Positions 26,101-48,036 of a stretch of DNA of 64,000 nucleotides are shown piece after piece. This DNA is from Ichthyophonus hoferi. Its lineage: Eukaryota > Opisthokonta > Ichthyosporea > Ichthyophonida > Ichthyophonidae. The stretch spans positions 42,859-106,858 of the forward strand of contig NAOQ01000118.1 in assembly GCA_002751075.1 (NCBI GenBank), written 5' to 3'. Position 1 is the stretch's first letter; each line of letters opens with the position of its first letter. A program made the position numbers and the translations under genes. The notes under the pieces were generated by a model. It made no database searches and was not told the origin of the DNA. It was given only the letters and a program-made list of their open reading frames with translations.

Positions 26101-28753
26101 CACACTTTCATTTTTATTTATATTTTTAATTGGATATATACGAAACAGAATCACCATAGAACCATATATGAATATCATCACATAAAAATATGCACCAATG
26201 AATACTTGCCGTTACACTTTGTGGTTCTGTGCTAAATTGATCTGATGATGTCACACTCCGACCTAATTGGCCATACTGGTTACAACCCCAAGACAGGAGT
26301 TGATGATTGGCTGAATATATTTTACATTAATATTAATATAGGTGAACGTATATGTATAGGTAGATATGTTAATGGTTATTCGACCAACAGAGAATTAAAA
26401 TTAAAGAGCCAATGATTTCAAGCACTGGGGTGATATATATACAAAAAGTCAGATCCTTTCCCACCCATTTTGTCAAACTATCTTAGTACACTTGAATTTA
26501 TGATATTATGTAGTTCACCTATAGTCTATAGACGTTAATTTTAAAAAATTAAATAAATATGCAGTATGACAACAAGTAATTGAAAACATCTACTTTAAAA
26601 TTAACAATATTCACATAATCCTCTAATTAAACATTCTTCCTAATAAGGAAAGAAAAAAATAAACGTATTGGATGAAAGTAATTAAATCGGGATGGCCAAT
26701 GTGATAGAATAAAGTTCCCTAAAAGGATATAACAGGGAGGGATATAGGACTGTAGATGGAATTTGTATTTGAATATGTTTTAACTTGTAATATAATCTAT
26801 CTTAAGTATTGCTCCTGTTATAGTAACTATAATGATACCATACTATGCATTGACGTGATTATTAGTCAATTATATGTATTTCCATGGGATCATCAGATGA
26901 TATGATTGGGGTAATATTAGAGATAGTCTCATGATTGGCTGTCAAAAAGGGTCCAATCAAAGATGTTCTCACGAGCTTAAACCCATAATAATATATTATT
27001 TTCTACGTAAAAATAACTGAAATTCCATACTTTTTATATGAAATTGTGAATCTTTATTGTTTCTAGTTATATTTTAGAAAATATTACAACAACATTACTT
27101 CATCAGCATAGAGGGAACAAATCATCTAGCTCACCTGTAATAGCCAATGAATGGGCCCATCCACACGTTACCATGGCAACAAAAATGTCGTTACCTGCTA
27201 GAGATTCAACCAATCGCGCCGAAGAAATGGAAATAGTATCACCTAGTCCTAGCTGTCCTTTATCATTCCAGCCAATGGCATAAAGGTGGCCTGTGTCTGT
27301 GATTGATGGATGTAATGAATATTACCAATAAGCTCTCACTGAAGGTGTTCGCTCAATAGACAGAGACATATATATATATATAGACATATGAATACTTACA
27401 AAGATGTATAGTTATTTGCGTATTTATCCATCTATCTATCTGAATATAAAGCAATGTATATAAATATCACACTCTTCCCTACCAGTGCATATGAAGGTAT
27501 GACCTCCTCCACCAATCATTGATCGCACTGGCACACTACTACTAGATAAAAAGGTGTCCAGGAGAGAGGAGGGTAAACGAATATGATTGGGAGTGTGTTT
27601 ATCCTCAAGATCATTGGTTCCTAGCTGCCCGTAACTATTGGGACCCTGTATATTAATATGCATATTGTTATATTGTATTGGTAGAGAAATGTATATAAAG
27701 GCTTTAATGAAAAACTCTTGTATTGGGTTGGTCAGAAAGGTCAATTAAAAATATCGTAGGATTTAATAAAAAATATTTCAATATATTCTAAAAATATCAT
27801 AACAGAGTAATACGAATGGCCTGATAGAAATATAAATCTACTCTGAATCATTTTTTTTCTTTTATTATGACTGGTTGGTAACAAACCAAACTTTACGACC
27901 CTAGGACTATCGTTTACCATTTATGTAAATTTTTATTTCATATCAGTCCCAATAAAAAATAAAATAGATTTTTATGATTAGCATGAGATGTGGGAAAGAT
28001 AAGAGGACAAATAAACTTTTTCTTTTATTGGTTATATAAACAAGTATGGGTTAGAGTGGAAAAAATAAAAACAATATGTAATGATTTTTTAAGGGAGGTA
28101 CAACCCAATAAAATAAATATATGAAATATGTAAAAATTTAAATAGAAAAAATCTATTGACTAATCCTTTTTATAAATGGGTGTGTAGTTATATTCGCAAA
28201 GAGAAACTGGTTGTTGTTAAAAGTTCATTTTAAATGTTTCTGTATATTGGGTGATAGATATGAAAGGAATCATACATATAGATATATATTCGGATGTATA
28301 TTTAAATGCGTGTGCGTGTGTTTATAGTCATGATAAGAATCCCCGTATATACCCATATAATCATCTATAAATATATACTCGTATCTATATAAATCCACAT
28401 ATATATATTTACTTAAACAAACATGTGGACAACTACATATACACACCTATATATATAAACATATATAAATGTAGATGTGAAAATGCAAATTATGCCATTA
28501 TAAACTGTTTCAGCTATTTATTTATTTTAAATGAAGACTTCTATTAGAATTATAATAATCTATTATCGCTAAAAAATCATTCAATATATATATATATATC
28601 AATATTTTTCTAAATATATTATCCATTCCAATGACCTCTTTCCTTTTCAGAGTATTGACAGTTCCTCTACCTTTAATATTACAAAATATCTTGTGTAGTA
28701 TAACTTACCCAGGTATATAAAGAGTACATTCTATTAATTAGGGTGTTGGCCAT
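20169..28753 (-). CDS. SERGEF: SERGEF, RCC1-repeat secretion-regulating GEF
   Basis: A seven-bladed RCC1-type beta-propeller protein. The family name comes from a proposed guanine-exchange role and a link to the exocyst (Sec5) in secretion. Twelve exons join in phase, in minus order: 28753-28709, 27645-27483, 27296-27135, 26310-26210, 25015-24952, 24689-24600, 23388-23323, 22899-22830, 22436-22333, 21844-21720, 21314-21278 and 20335-20169 (TGA). They give 397 residues (human 458, whose extra C-terminal tail is absent). Blade motifs recur: TWGPNSYGQLG, AIGWNDKGQLGLG, SWGCNQYGQLG, TWGVNRHGQLGLG, TFGNNKFGQ, AWGRNDYGQLG, TWGWNEHGPCGNG. The GGGGH segment and the last WGWNEHG blade match SERGEF better than RCC1 itself. 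Intron 4 begins GC rather than GT. The start lies 648 bp from the divergent Cys-rich gene. Confidence 0.94.
21940..21983. repeat. Perfect 44-bp AT palindrome
   Basis: A (TATAA)n run meets its own (TTATA)n complement with no spacer, giving a self-complementary stretch in SERGEF intron 9. It could extrude as a cruciform or hairpin. Confidence 0.85.
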
Positions 28754-29400
28754 AGCAGGGCTTGTATTTCCTTCTCCTTCCGTAGCAGGAGATTATATGG
28801 TAGGGATGGGCAGGTAGATGGGAGAAGAGGGGTGGTCGAGGAGGCAAGGTACTATAGCAGATAGTCGGGTTGAGTTAACTGATAAGCAGCATGTAAGAAT
28901 TCCGATTTATCTATCGTGGATCTGATTGGAGAAAATTGCATCACTAATCAGTGAAGACTTTAGTTGTATAATAGTCCGATTGCTTAATTATCATTTATTA
29001 ATTAAATTAACTCTAGATTCATATTAATAACCCAAACATTTATTGGATCATTAAGGTATACGCAAATACATTTTATTGGTTAATTATTTAAATGCATGTG
29101 TCTATTAAGAATTTCATTGATTACTTTATGTATTTTAACAGAATGGAATGTGAATGTATAAACAGACGTAATGCAATTATGTGATAGTAATGTCATCGAC
29201 TATGCAAGATATCTATATATCTATATATATATGTTATAAGGAGAGGGTGTAAAAATAGAACTTAAGAATATATTAAAGGGAAGAAGGATTAGAACAAGAA
29301 ATAAGTATAATAAGAGAAGAAAATCGTCTTAACATGCAGTTTAGAAAAAAATAAGGCAGAAATATTCTCAAACTCACCCCTTTGTAGTACTTACAATAAT
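28754..29400. promoter_or_regulatory. Head-to-head intergenic region, candidate bidirectional promoter
   Basis: The 647 bp separate the start codons of SERGEF (-) and the Cys-rich secreted protein (+). A less AT-rich patch at about 28750-28860 lies directly upstream of SERGEF and contrasts with the AT-rich rest. No unambiguous TATA box was found at either end. Confidence 0.4.
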
Positions 29401-31722
29401 ATGTGGTTTATTATTATTATTTTGGTCGCCATATTGGATTCTACAGCATCCAGGTAAACTAGATGTCATCAAATATATATATATATATATTAATGCGTCG
29501 ATCTTACTTTTATTATAATAGTAAATTATATTCAACTGCTCACAAATGAAGATGTTTGGATAAGTGTATATTTCTTATTTATACGGTTAGTAGTTAGTTG
29601 CATTTTCTATTATTTGTCAAGACATTGGTGTTATGACATAAGGACTTGTGTGTATGTGTCTACGTATACATGTGTGTGTAATCAAATGCACATATATTCT
29701 TTGTCCCTTATTATAATATTTGATAATTATTTTTTATAATCTCTGTTCCAATCTTGTTTTTTTGTGTGTTAATGTATTTGTTTAAATCACACTTTATAGT
29801 CAACCCAAAGTATTCTAAAGAGAAAATATATCATTACATTAAAGTCGAAATGTACTGGTAATCAAAATTTACTGGTAGATTGCTACTTCAAATATAAGTT
29901 GACATACTTGCCAATGAGCATCTATATATATATTAATATATGATCATTACTGAAATATGTATTTATGATTGATACAATACAAGCATATATTTGCTATACC
30001 AAAACTAACAGCATCTTATTCATTCTAAAACATTTCAGTCTTTAACCCGCCTTTTATAGCCTGTATCACACCTTCCTAATCATCGTCATTGTCAGTGCCA
30101 AACTCCCTTTTATCTTACTCTTTTGCACTACCTCTAAAAAGCTACATATATATTGATCCTTAATCACCAATTTTCCATTTTTGGTCACGTTCTCCCTTTC
30201 CTTTTTTCTTGATTTCTTTTCTTTACATTTCTCTTTATATTTTATAGGTTGGATAATCTTGATTTATTTCATTTGGACGAATTTATTCAACCATTACAGA
30301 CCCCTATGCCAAGCCCCAATCTAAACCTAGATCCCAATGATCTTTATGAAAACTGCCCAATTGGCTGTCTGAAATGTGACCCTAACCATAACGATTGGTG
30401 TACCTCGTGTGAGGATGGCTATGGCCTGGCCGATATTTATGAGGCCACTTGTCAGAGTAAGTATTATTACTACATGTTCCAAATACATCCTGATATTTGT
30501 CAAAAAATATCTATTCGTATATATGTACAGTAGCGCATAAATGTTATCCATGTATTTAGCTGGGTACTATCATTTTGAGTCAATTTGGACCATTAAATGA
30601 TTGTGAAATGTACTTTTACATTACTGGTCTGGTTGACATTACCGTTTAATCTAGACGTAAATAATATATTTTACTTAGCCTTTTTGTTTATAACTATGCA
30701 TTTAGCTTGTATAATTTGGTTAAGTATCTCCTTCACATCCTTTAAAATTAAATTAGTTTGTAGGCTATAACAACTCTATTTGATTCCAGTTAATGATACT
30801 GCTTTTCTATACAATATACCTTCTAATCGGTTATATTTCACCAATATCTCTGTGTGTAATTTGTTCTTCTTCTTTATTGTTTTATTTTTTTGCCAACACA
30901 TGACGATACACAAATTATAGTTTAACTAAATGCGTATGTATATGCTTATATATAATTTTATATATATGACTGTATTAGTAGAAACTTATGCCAATATAGT
31001 AACTCATCTTTGTATGTAAACATCTTAGTATATATGTAGTACATGGAAAGGTATGCTTAAATATAACTATGTATGTATTAGTAAACGACTACGAGGTCTA
31101 ATAATAATAGGGTCACTTACAATAAGAGTGGGGGTGAAGAATGCAGTACGGGCTGTCGAGAATGCACCAATCATGATTTGGCATGTTATGAATGTTATGA
31201 AGGGTTCACACGGGTAAAGGAGGAGGAAATGTTTAAATGCCTTAAAGGTAATATTGTGATTAGTTCATAAGGAGCTAGAATATATATTAAAATACTATTA
31301 GATGCATGCAAGACTATTTAAGTATATATTTAATGGGCCATAATATATATATATATATATATATTGATTTTCTATAGCCATTCCTTGTTTCGAGAGAGCA
31401 TATTAAATAGGAATCAACAGTTTGGACACTTTTGTGACCTAATATGAGGCCTACATGTGGTATTCAGCGCAGGTTTTAGTTGAATCGGTGCATACTGGGA
31501 AATAGAACCCTGTATGTGCCAGTGTGTTGATATATTGATCTTCAAGTTTTGTAATCAATAATAATACGATAGGTTTATCGAAAGAGACATTGAAATATAT
31601 AGGTAAATGTGTATTTATGTTTGTACTTAGACATATAATCATTATAATATTTCTATTCAGGTACCTTTACAACACTACATAATTTTACTGTCTTTAAGAC
31701 TAATATACAAGCCAAACTGTAA
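29401..31722 (+). CDS. Small secreted protein with furin-like Cys-rich repeats
   Basis: Not recognised as a named gene. Exon 1 (29401-29453) encodes a signal peptide, MWFIIIILVAILDSTAS, and joins in phase to exon 2 (30248-30456). Exon 2 has an acidic linker and a repeat CPIGCLKCDP...WCTSCEDGYGL...C. A second repeat, CSTGCRECTNHDLACYECYE followed by GFTR...C, is in an exon ending at 31247 (start about 31111-31127). A last exon, 31661-31722, enters in phase and stops at TAA. The spacing C-x3-C-x2-C...C-x2-C-x2-G-(Y/F) is that of growth-factor-receptor/furin-like Cys-rich repeats, which are extracellular disulfide modules. The phases of exons 2 and 3 do not match, so one exon is missing from this model or an edge is wrong. 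The length is near 145-160 residues. The protein is probably secreted, since no second membrane segment was seen. Confidence 0.6.
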
Positions 31723-32339
31723 ATGCAAATTTCATATTCATATTTAGTCAATTATAATTAGTAATGAAACGATTTATTGTATAAATTAGAAACAAATTTC
31801 TTTGCTAAATTTCCGTTAGAGAATTCATCAAGAAAAAAATATAGAATTAGAAAAATGTTTATAAGGAAGAAAATTACAAGAGGGAGCCAATACATATATA
31901 AAACTCCATAATGTCTTACATAAAGATAGGTAAATTTACTCTTATTTGTTTGAATTTTATAACATAGGTCCATAAAATTGGAAATATACAAATCTTTTCA
32001 AATGTTTGATGCACAAAACTATACAAATTAATTACCTCTCATATGAAATCCTACATAGTACTTGCATTCCTTCTCCCTAATTTATAAATACATATCTCTA
32101 CAGCAACCATACCCTATGAGGGCGAAACTGTTTAGAATTAACCCATGGGAAGTGGCTTGGTTCTAGCCGGCAAATAACGATACATTATCATTAACTGTTG
32201 GAATCAAATCGTTCAATACACTTTTATAGGTTATTCCTTTATTAATTCCGAATGAACACGTATTTTGGTTGAAGATTTGATAACAAGCGGACTATGAAAT
32301 GATTTGTCCAATATTAGTTAATTCTAGTATGTGGAAGCC

Positions 32340-33335
32340 TAACATTAATGAAATAATTGCCTTAAAAGTCATTCAAATGAGGTCACAATAGTATTAGATC
32401 ATTAAGACAGGATTAGACAATCTTAGTGGGTCTCAGTAATCTTATGTGAATTGTAGTAGTTAATGGGGATCTTGATGGTCAGCCTATTTACGTTCATGAC
32501 CACAGTTTTAATTAAAATTCTTCGGGAAAGGATAAAAGGAACGGAAACAACCAATAATAAAGTGGAGAGTTCAATCATGCAAAAATATACATTACTATAC
32601 TAGTAATATTCCAAAATCCAATTTATGCTCTTCTCATTTGTTCATATAATGTCTATAGTTGCTAAAGAAATCGAAGTAAATAATCCGAATACTTTACTAA
32701 TAGGCGAACTAGTTGGGTCTAGTGTTGCTTTTTGTAGTAACAATACCTTAACTACATACATACAGCCACAATTAGATTACAGTTACTACATATATAACCA
32801 ATTGCCAGGTAAGAAGCTACCGGTGTCTATATCATCAGTTAAGGGAGGGAGATCTAAAAACAGCTAGCTAGAGATTTAACCTGCCGTTTACCTGACGACA
32901 GCAGCCAGATAGAACTCAGTACAACAGATACTAGCCTTATTTTAAATATTATTCATAAATCTAATTGAGCCAATGGGGTCAACCTTTGAAGCCTAATTTA
33001 AAAAAAAACATTCAACGGCCGATATCATCCTGTAATACCGAGTTCTAGGTGGATGTTGTCGTCAGGAAAACGGCAAGTTAAAGCTCTATGTAGCTGCTCA
33101 TGAATCTCATATTGCTGATGGAGAGATATGTAAGTCTTCAGCTTCTTACCTGGGAATGTGCTGTACATATAGTAACTCCAATCTAACTGTGGCTGTGTGT
33201 ATGGTGAGGTATTGTTACTATCAAAAGCAACAGCATCAGACTCAACTTGTTGGTCTTCTAGTGAAGTATCTGGATTATCTACTCAACATCTGTAACAACT
33301 GTAGACATAGTATGAATAAAACATGTTTTTATCAA
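32340..33335. mobile_element. Fossil element copies forming an inverted repeat
   Basis: A plus-strand remnant at about 32640-32965 and a minus-strand remnant at about 33330-33020 are homologous to each other and to 7718-7380. Shared pieces include VNNPNT, IQPQLDYSYYIYN and LPGKKL. They lie tail to tail about 55 bp apart, giving arms near 310 bp. Left of the first copy, 32453-32525 matches the conserved core, and 32424-32434 carries the conserved TAGTGGGTCTC of the divergent frame. Both copies are decayed. The same unknown family as the 6.2-9.5 kb cluster. Confidence 0.55.
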
Positions 33336-34013
33336 ATTATGGCCATTTTAATACTTGGCTATATGTTTAAAGTCTATAACGAAGTAAACCCTACTGCTGT
33401 AGGTGGTTTCCTTTTTGAAATTTTATTATAACGATATTTTATTGTTAATCGGAGCCAATCGATCATGTTATTGGTGTTCTAATTGTTGAAACATGTGTAA
33501 TACATGTCAATGATTCCTTATGTATTTATTTTCGCATTAGAATACACCATATGTTCTATTTATTTACTATCTGCTAATGATCAAATAGTAGATATTATGT
33601 ATCAAACCAACCTTGAAAAAAATTCAAATTAAGATTAATTCCTGTATACCACTTATACGCTCTAATTTAGCTATTATCTTATCAAGATGTGGCGGGAAAT
33701 AATGTGATAATGGCTCATAGTTCATACTCGCTAGACACGTGGTAGGGCGGTTATATTCAATATATACATATATATATATATTTATATATATTATCTTGTA
33801 GTATAGTACAATATAATACAACATAATATAGTATAATACAATATAATCTAGTATATTGTAATTGATTGTAACAATCATATTGTTATAGGTTTATTACATT
33901 ATACCTAAATACACACAAATATACACATACATAACGCATAACTTTAGTATATATACTATTTCTTTCCTACACCGCTTATATATATCCTATTACAGGTAGG
34001 TTAGTTTCTATCA

Positions 34014-43945
<9,932 letters not shown>

Positions 43946-45288
43946 ATTAAACCAATCATTGGAATTCACACCCTAAAATGCAATAGCCAATAACTGCAGT
44001 ATCAGAGGACTTAATACCGAAATAATTGATCCTTGCTGTGGGATATAAATGATACGATTGAATCAATAGGCTTTGTTGTGTACGACCTATACACCAATAG
44101 ATGTGCTGGTACTATCACTATATTAAGTAGCATACAACTAATAATCGGACTTTGTAGTCACGTGCACTTATATTCCTTTGTAAACCTATCATGTAATATA
44201 TTAAGATATCCTACCTTGTCTTACATTGCCTCGATAAATATGGCGGCACCCAATATGATTTAAGAGCTAATCTATATTAAATTGACTAACTTGAAAGGAC
44301 TTTATTTGATAGGTATCTTAGTAGCACTGCATGTTTCATAATCAGCTATCATATATACGGCATTATTTGACTATTGGCCGAGAGAAATGATTTGATAGCT
44401 CAGCATGTTAGACCAATAGGATTGGCTATTTAGTGCACCTGCAAGCTATTAATTAATAGAGTATACTAATTTTACCAATAATATCTATACTTTAAAACAT
44501 TTTAAAAATATTAGATATAATACTGTTATGGCATATTATTGGTAATTTTTCAATCGTCATGTACACCATGTATTCGTAAGACGTCTTTGTTCCAATCAAA
44601 TACTGAGCGTATTAAAATAACCAATTATTTTACTACCTCCATTTAATTTTTCTATTGCGCTGATCTTATTGGTCAGCATGCCTTATCCAGTGATTGGTAA
44701 TACCTTAGATTTTTAGGTTGAAAGGTAAAAAAATAATAGATATATTTAAAAATCATATCCAAGAAGGCCACTTGTTTACATCTATATTCTATGCTATTTC
44801 ATTTTCATTTTTTTTTTATTGCTCGAGCCTGATCACTCAACCAGAAATTACTTCAGAACAATCCAAACGTGGTTTTATATTTTATACTAAATTAAAATCT
44901 CTTTATTTGCTAATTGTTGATTACAAAAAAGATAGCAATAACCATTTTAAACTGTTTTAAAGTACCATACAAAGCCCCAAGAAAATTCTTTTAAATATAT
45001 AGCTTATGGTTTATATTATATATGATTGGCTGTTCATACTATATATACTACATTATTATATATTATACTATATCATATTGTTGTTGTAATCGCATAGTAT
45101 ATCATATATCGCAAGGTATCAAATATAGTACAATCCAGTGTGTTAGAAAACAAAGCAAAGCAGAAATTAAAAGGAATGAATAAATATATGCATACATACA
45201 TACATACATACACATGGCTTAGTTTATTATATTTTATTATATTTGATTATATCTTATATTACATTCTCGACCAATTATCATTCAATTC
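43946..45288. other. Convergent intergenic region rich in CCAAT/ATTGG
   Basis: Lies between the 3' ends of DHX33 (+) and GTF2H5 (-). By eye it has 13 CCAAT or ATTGG pentamers in 43946-44712. A frame at 44718-44960 (80 codons, ends KKDSNNHFKLF) has no recognised domain and may be an element remnant. Confidence 0.55.
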
Positions 45289-45997
45289 CTATCTATGGTT
45301 ATCTCTCTCTGCCGCCTCCAACACAGAGAATTTTAATTCGTCCAATAGGGTGTCGAGTTCTTCTTTTAATTTGGGGACCTTGTCTGTTTTGATAAACACA
45401 CGGGTAGGATCATCTAATTCGCTGATCACTATCTCTCGATCTTTCTCTCCTAGGTTTAGCACAAATTGCTTCATGGCTGGGTCACTGTTAAGAATAGAGA
45501 AGGAGAGGGAGGGAAAAGTGGAGGAAGAGAAAGTGATAGTGACAGAGAGTGGAAGAGGGGGAGGGTGAGGAAAAGGAAAAGTAATAGTAATAGTATAACT
45601 ACTATTATTAATACATTAACGTATACATAATCTTCTGTTAATAGCATCATGCTTACAACTGTCCATGCACATGTATGATTGGTATATCATAGCACGTAAG
45701 TCAGTACAATAGTATAATAGTATTATAATATGATGGTATGATAGTATAATCGTATGTGTGACAGTTGTATGATAGTATGATATTATAATAATATGATAGT
45801 ATATAATACGATAGTATGATAATATGATAATATGCATGATAGTTGGAAAATAGTTGTATGATAGTACATAACGCTAAAGTATGATAGAATGTGTAATATA
45901 TATATATATGGTAGTTTGACAGCATGCATAGTAAAGTAAAGAAGATAATATGTTACCATGTGACCAGTGTGCCGTGGTAGACCCTGACATTACTCAT
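45289..45997 (-). CDS. GTF2H5: TFIIH subunit 5 (p8/TTDA/Tfb5)
   Basis: The smallest subunit of the TFIIH core. It stabilises the complex, binds p52, and stimulates XPB in nucleotide-excision repair and RNA polymerase II transcription. Two exons join in phase: 45997-45957 (MSNVRVYHGTLVT plus two bases) and 45484-45289 (stop TAG). They give 78 residues (human 71). The signature DPAMKQFVLNLGE across and after the junction matches human 'CDPAMKQFLLYLDE', and DDPTRVFIKTDKV matches 'DDTHVFVIAE'. The C-terminus (LLDELKFSVLEAAERDNHR) is a little longer than in human. The intron contains an AT minisatellite and one CCAATCATA-type motif in sense orientation. It converges on DHX33. Confidence 0.92.
45700..45905. 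repeat. GTATGATA-type minisatellite, GTF2H5 intron
   Basis: Degenerate units AGTATGATAGTATAAT filling most of the intron. It gives spurious Tyr/Ile-rich frames. Confidence 0.75.
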
Positions 45998-46559
45998 TAC
46001 TACCTTGGAAGGGATAGTAATATTATAATATAATAAGAAAAATAAAAATAATAGTGGTAGAGGAATAACACGATATAATAATAATGCTATGTTAATAATT
46101 AGTATATACATACATTAGTCTGTCATGCTTTTTATATTATTATTTAATTAACTAATAAAAATTTATGATTGGTGATTGCTAATTCGGTTAATTTTGTTAT
46201 TTTAATAGAAATAAATATTTTACGATAATCTGTAAATATAATAATTATATTACATTATTAAATTATAATGTAATTTTATATTTTACCATTTAGCCAATAA
46301 AAGGGTAGATTAAACTATCATATGATATTACATAATCTATTTAATATGTTAATATATCTGAAGTTATGCTTTATTAATTCCACATGGTTTTAAGTTTTCA
46401 CGATAAAATATAAAAGGCTAAATATAAAGGACTTTTATTTGTGCTAACGTTGTTTTAATTTTATATGGTTCCTTTTATGGGAGTCACGCATATAATATAC
46501 CTTTTTATGATTTATTAAGCTGGAAATGATGTAAACCCCCGATGGCTTGACCCCGTTGG
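45998..46559. other. Upstream flank of GTF2H5, nothing distinctive
   Basis: AT-rich, without clear frames. A less AT-rich patch at 46535-46560 leads into the duplicated segment at the gap. Confidence 0.5.
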
Positions 46560-47164
46560 AGCATGTAAACTGGGACAAATAATTATATAGCACCGTTATA
46601 TTATGCTAATTTGGTAAAATTACTAGATACACACACCCAGTCTTTATATAAAGCTGTCACCTTGAGAATGGTGCANNNNNNNNNNNNNNNNNNNNNNNNN
46701 NNNNNNNNNNNNNNNNNNNNNNNNNNNNNNNNNNNNNNNNNNNNNNNNNNNNNNNNNNNNNNNNNNNNNNNNNNNNNNNNNNNNNNNNNNNNNNNNNNNN
46801 NNNNNNNNNNNNNNNNNNNNNNNNNNNNNNNNNNNNNNNNNNNNNNNNNNNNNNNNNNNNNNNNNNNNNNNNNNNNNNNNNNNNNNNNNNNNNNNNNNNN
46901 NNNNNNNNNNNNNNNNNNNNNNNNNNNNNNNNNNNNNNNNNNNNNNNNNNNNNNNNNNNNNNNNNNNNNNNNNNNNNNNNNNNNNNNNNNNNNNNNNNNN
47001 NNNNNNNNNNNNNNNNNNNNNNNNNNNNNNNNNNNNNNNNNNNNNNNNAGCATGTAAACTGGGACAAATAATTATATAGCACCGTTATATTATGCTAATT
47101 TGGTAAAATTACTAGATACACACACCCAGTCTTTATATAAAGCTGTCACCTTGAGAATGGTGCA
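46560..47164. repeat. 116-bp identical direct repeat flanking a 373-N gap
   Basis: 46560-46675 and 47049-47164 read identically base for base, with unknown bases 46676-47048 between them. Perfect identity next to a gap suggests either a tandem duplication or overlapping contig ends left unmerged during scaffolding. Open frames that run across the Ns here are not real. Confidence 0.9.
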
Positions 47165-47400
47165 TGTCAGGTGTCGGACTATAGTGTTTATAGCTAGAAA
47201 CACCGTCTCAACTACACAGCGGTTAATTCATATTTCTTTAAACACGTGTAATGGGGTGCGACTGAACTCGGATCAAACTGTATACCTAATATAATATGGT
47301 ATACAGGAATTAATTTCAATCTGACCCATTACTTCCTAGAGTTGATAGATAATTAATACTTTTTATTTAATAGCAGATAATAAATAAATGGAATAAATTT
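47165..47400 (+). repeat. Dispersed repeat, copy 1
   Basis: Aligns with about 58620-58865 (+). Shared pieces include GGACTATAGTGT, AAACTGTATACCTAA, ACAGGAATT, and a GATAATAATAAATAAAT-like tail. It lies next to the fossil element remnant at 47.5-47.9 kb and may be part of that family. Confidence 0.6.
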
Positions 47401-47554
47401 TAAATTCTAATGCAAATAAATAAAGAATTATAGTAATGAACTATACATGTTACAACATATTAATATTAGTATGTAGTTTTATAATAAATTTAAGCATATA
47501 TGTATATTGCATAGGTCAAAAATTGTAGATTTATAGTTAGCCAATGTGTATTTG

Positions 47555-47870
47555 TTAATTAGTCCCTATTCTATTTGGTATACTGTATCTTATGAGCATA
47601 AAAGCCTGTCTGTGACAGGACCAACATTGGAATCTGTCAAGATGACTGTATAAATATCTTGTTGTTTTAATGAAAGACAAGTGTATACAGTCATTATTAC
47701 TTGCTACAAGTACCGAGATAAAATCAGACATTTCTAGTGGGTCTCTGTTATTGTTATCCTTCATGAATTGTATTAGTCAATAAGAATATTTATAATTGAT
47801 TCTATTTACATTATTGAACATAGCGATACGGGTGTTAACCAAAAAATAACATTCGCGCTGTAAAACAAAG
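47555..47870. mobile_element. Fossil element copy with conserved core
   Basis: 47779-47870 (+) is the best match to the core at 7795-7886 (-). A minus-strand frame leaving it (47764-47555, starts MKDNNNRDPLEMSDF, contains CWSCH) carries the conserved GAGACCCACTA and corresponds to the frame leaving the core at 7.9 kb. Rightwards a short basic frame (47899-48036, 45 codons, starts MTPAQIYAETQ) follows instead of the usual 'IVxKExEV' frame. Family unknown. Confidence 0.5.
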
Positions 47871-48036
47871 TATAAAAGAAAAAAATAGTAAAACAACTAT
47901 GACCCCCGCTCAGATATATGCGGAAACACAAGTAAAGATACGCCCCGGCTCACACGTACACGTTATCAATAGAAAACTACAAAGTTCTCGTAAACGCACA
48001 CAAAAATACTTTGCATCTAATTATAAATATATGTAA

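Noticed and set aside
46601-47082. Frames across the second gap
   Set aside because: Almost entirely Ns; nothing supports coding.
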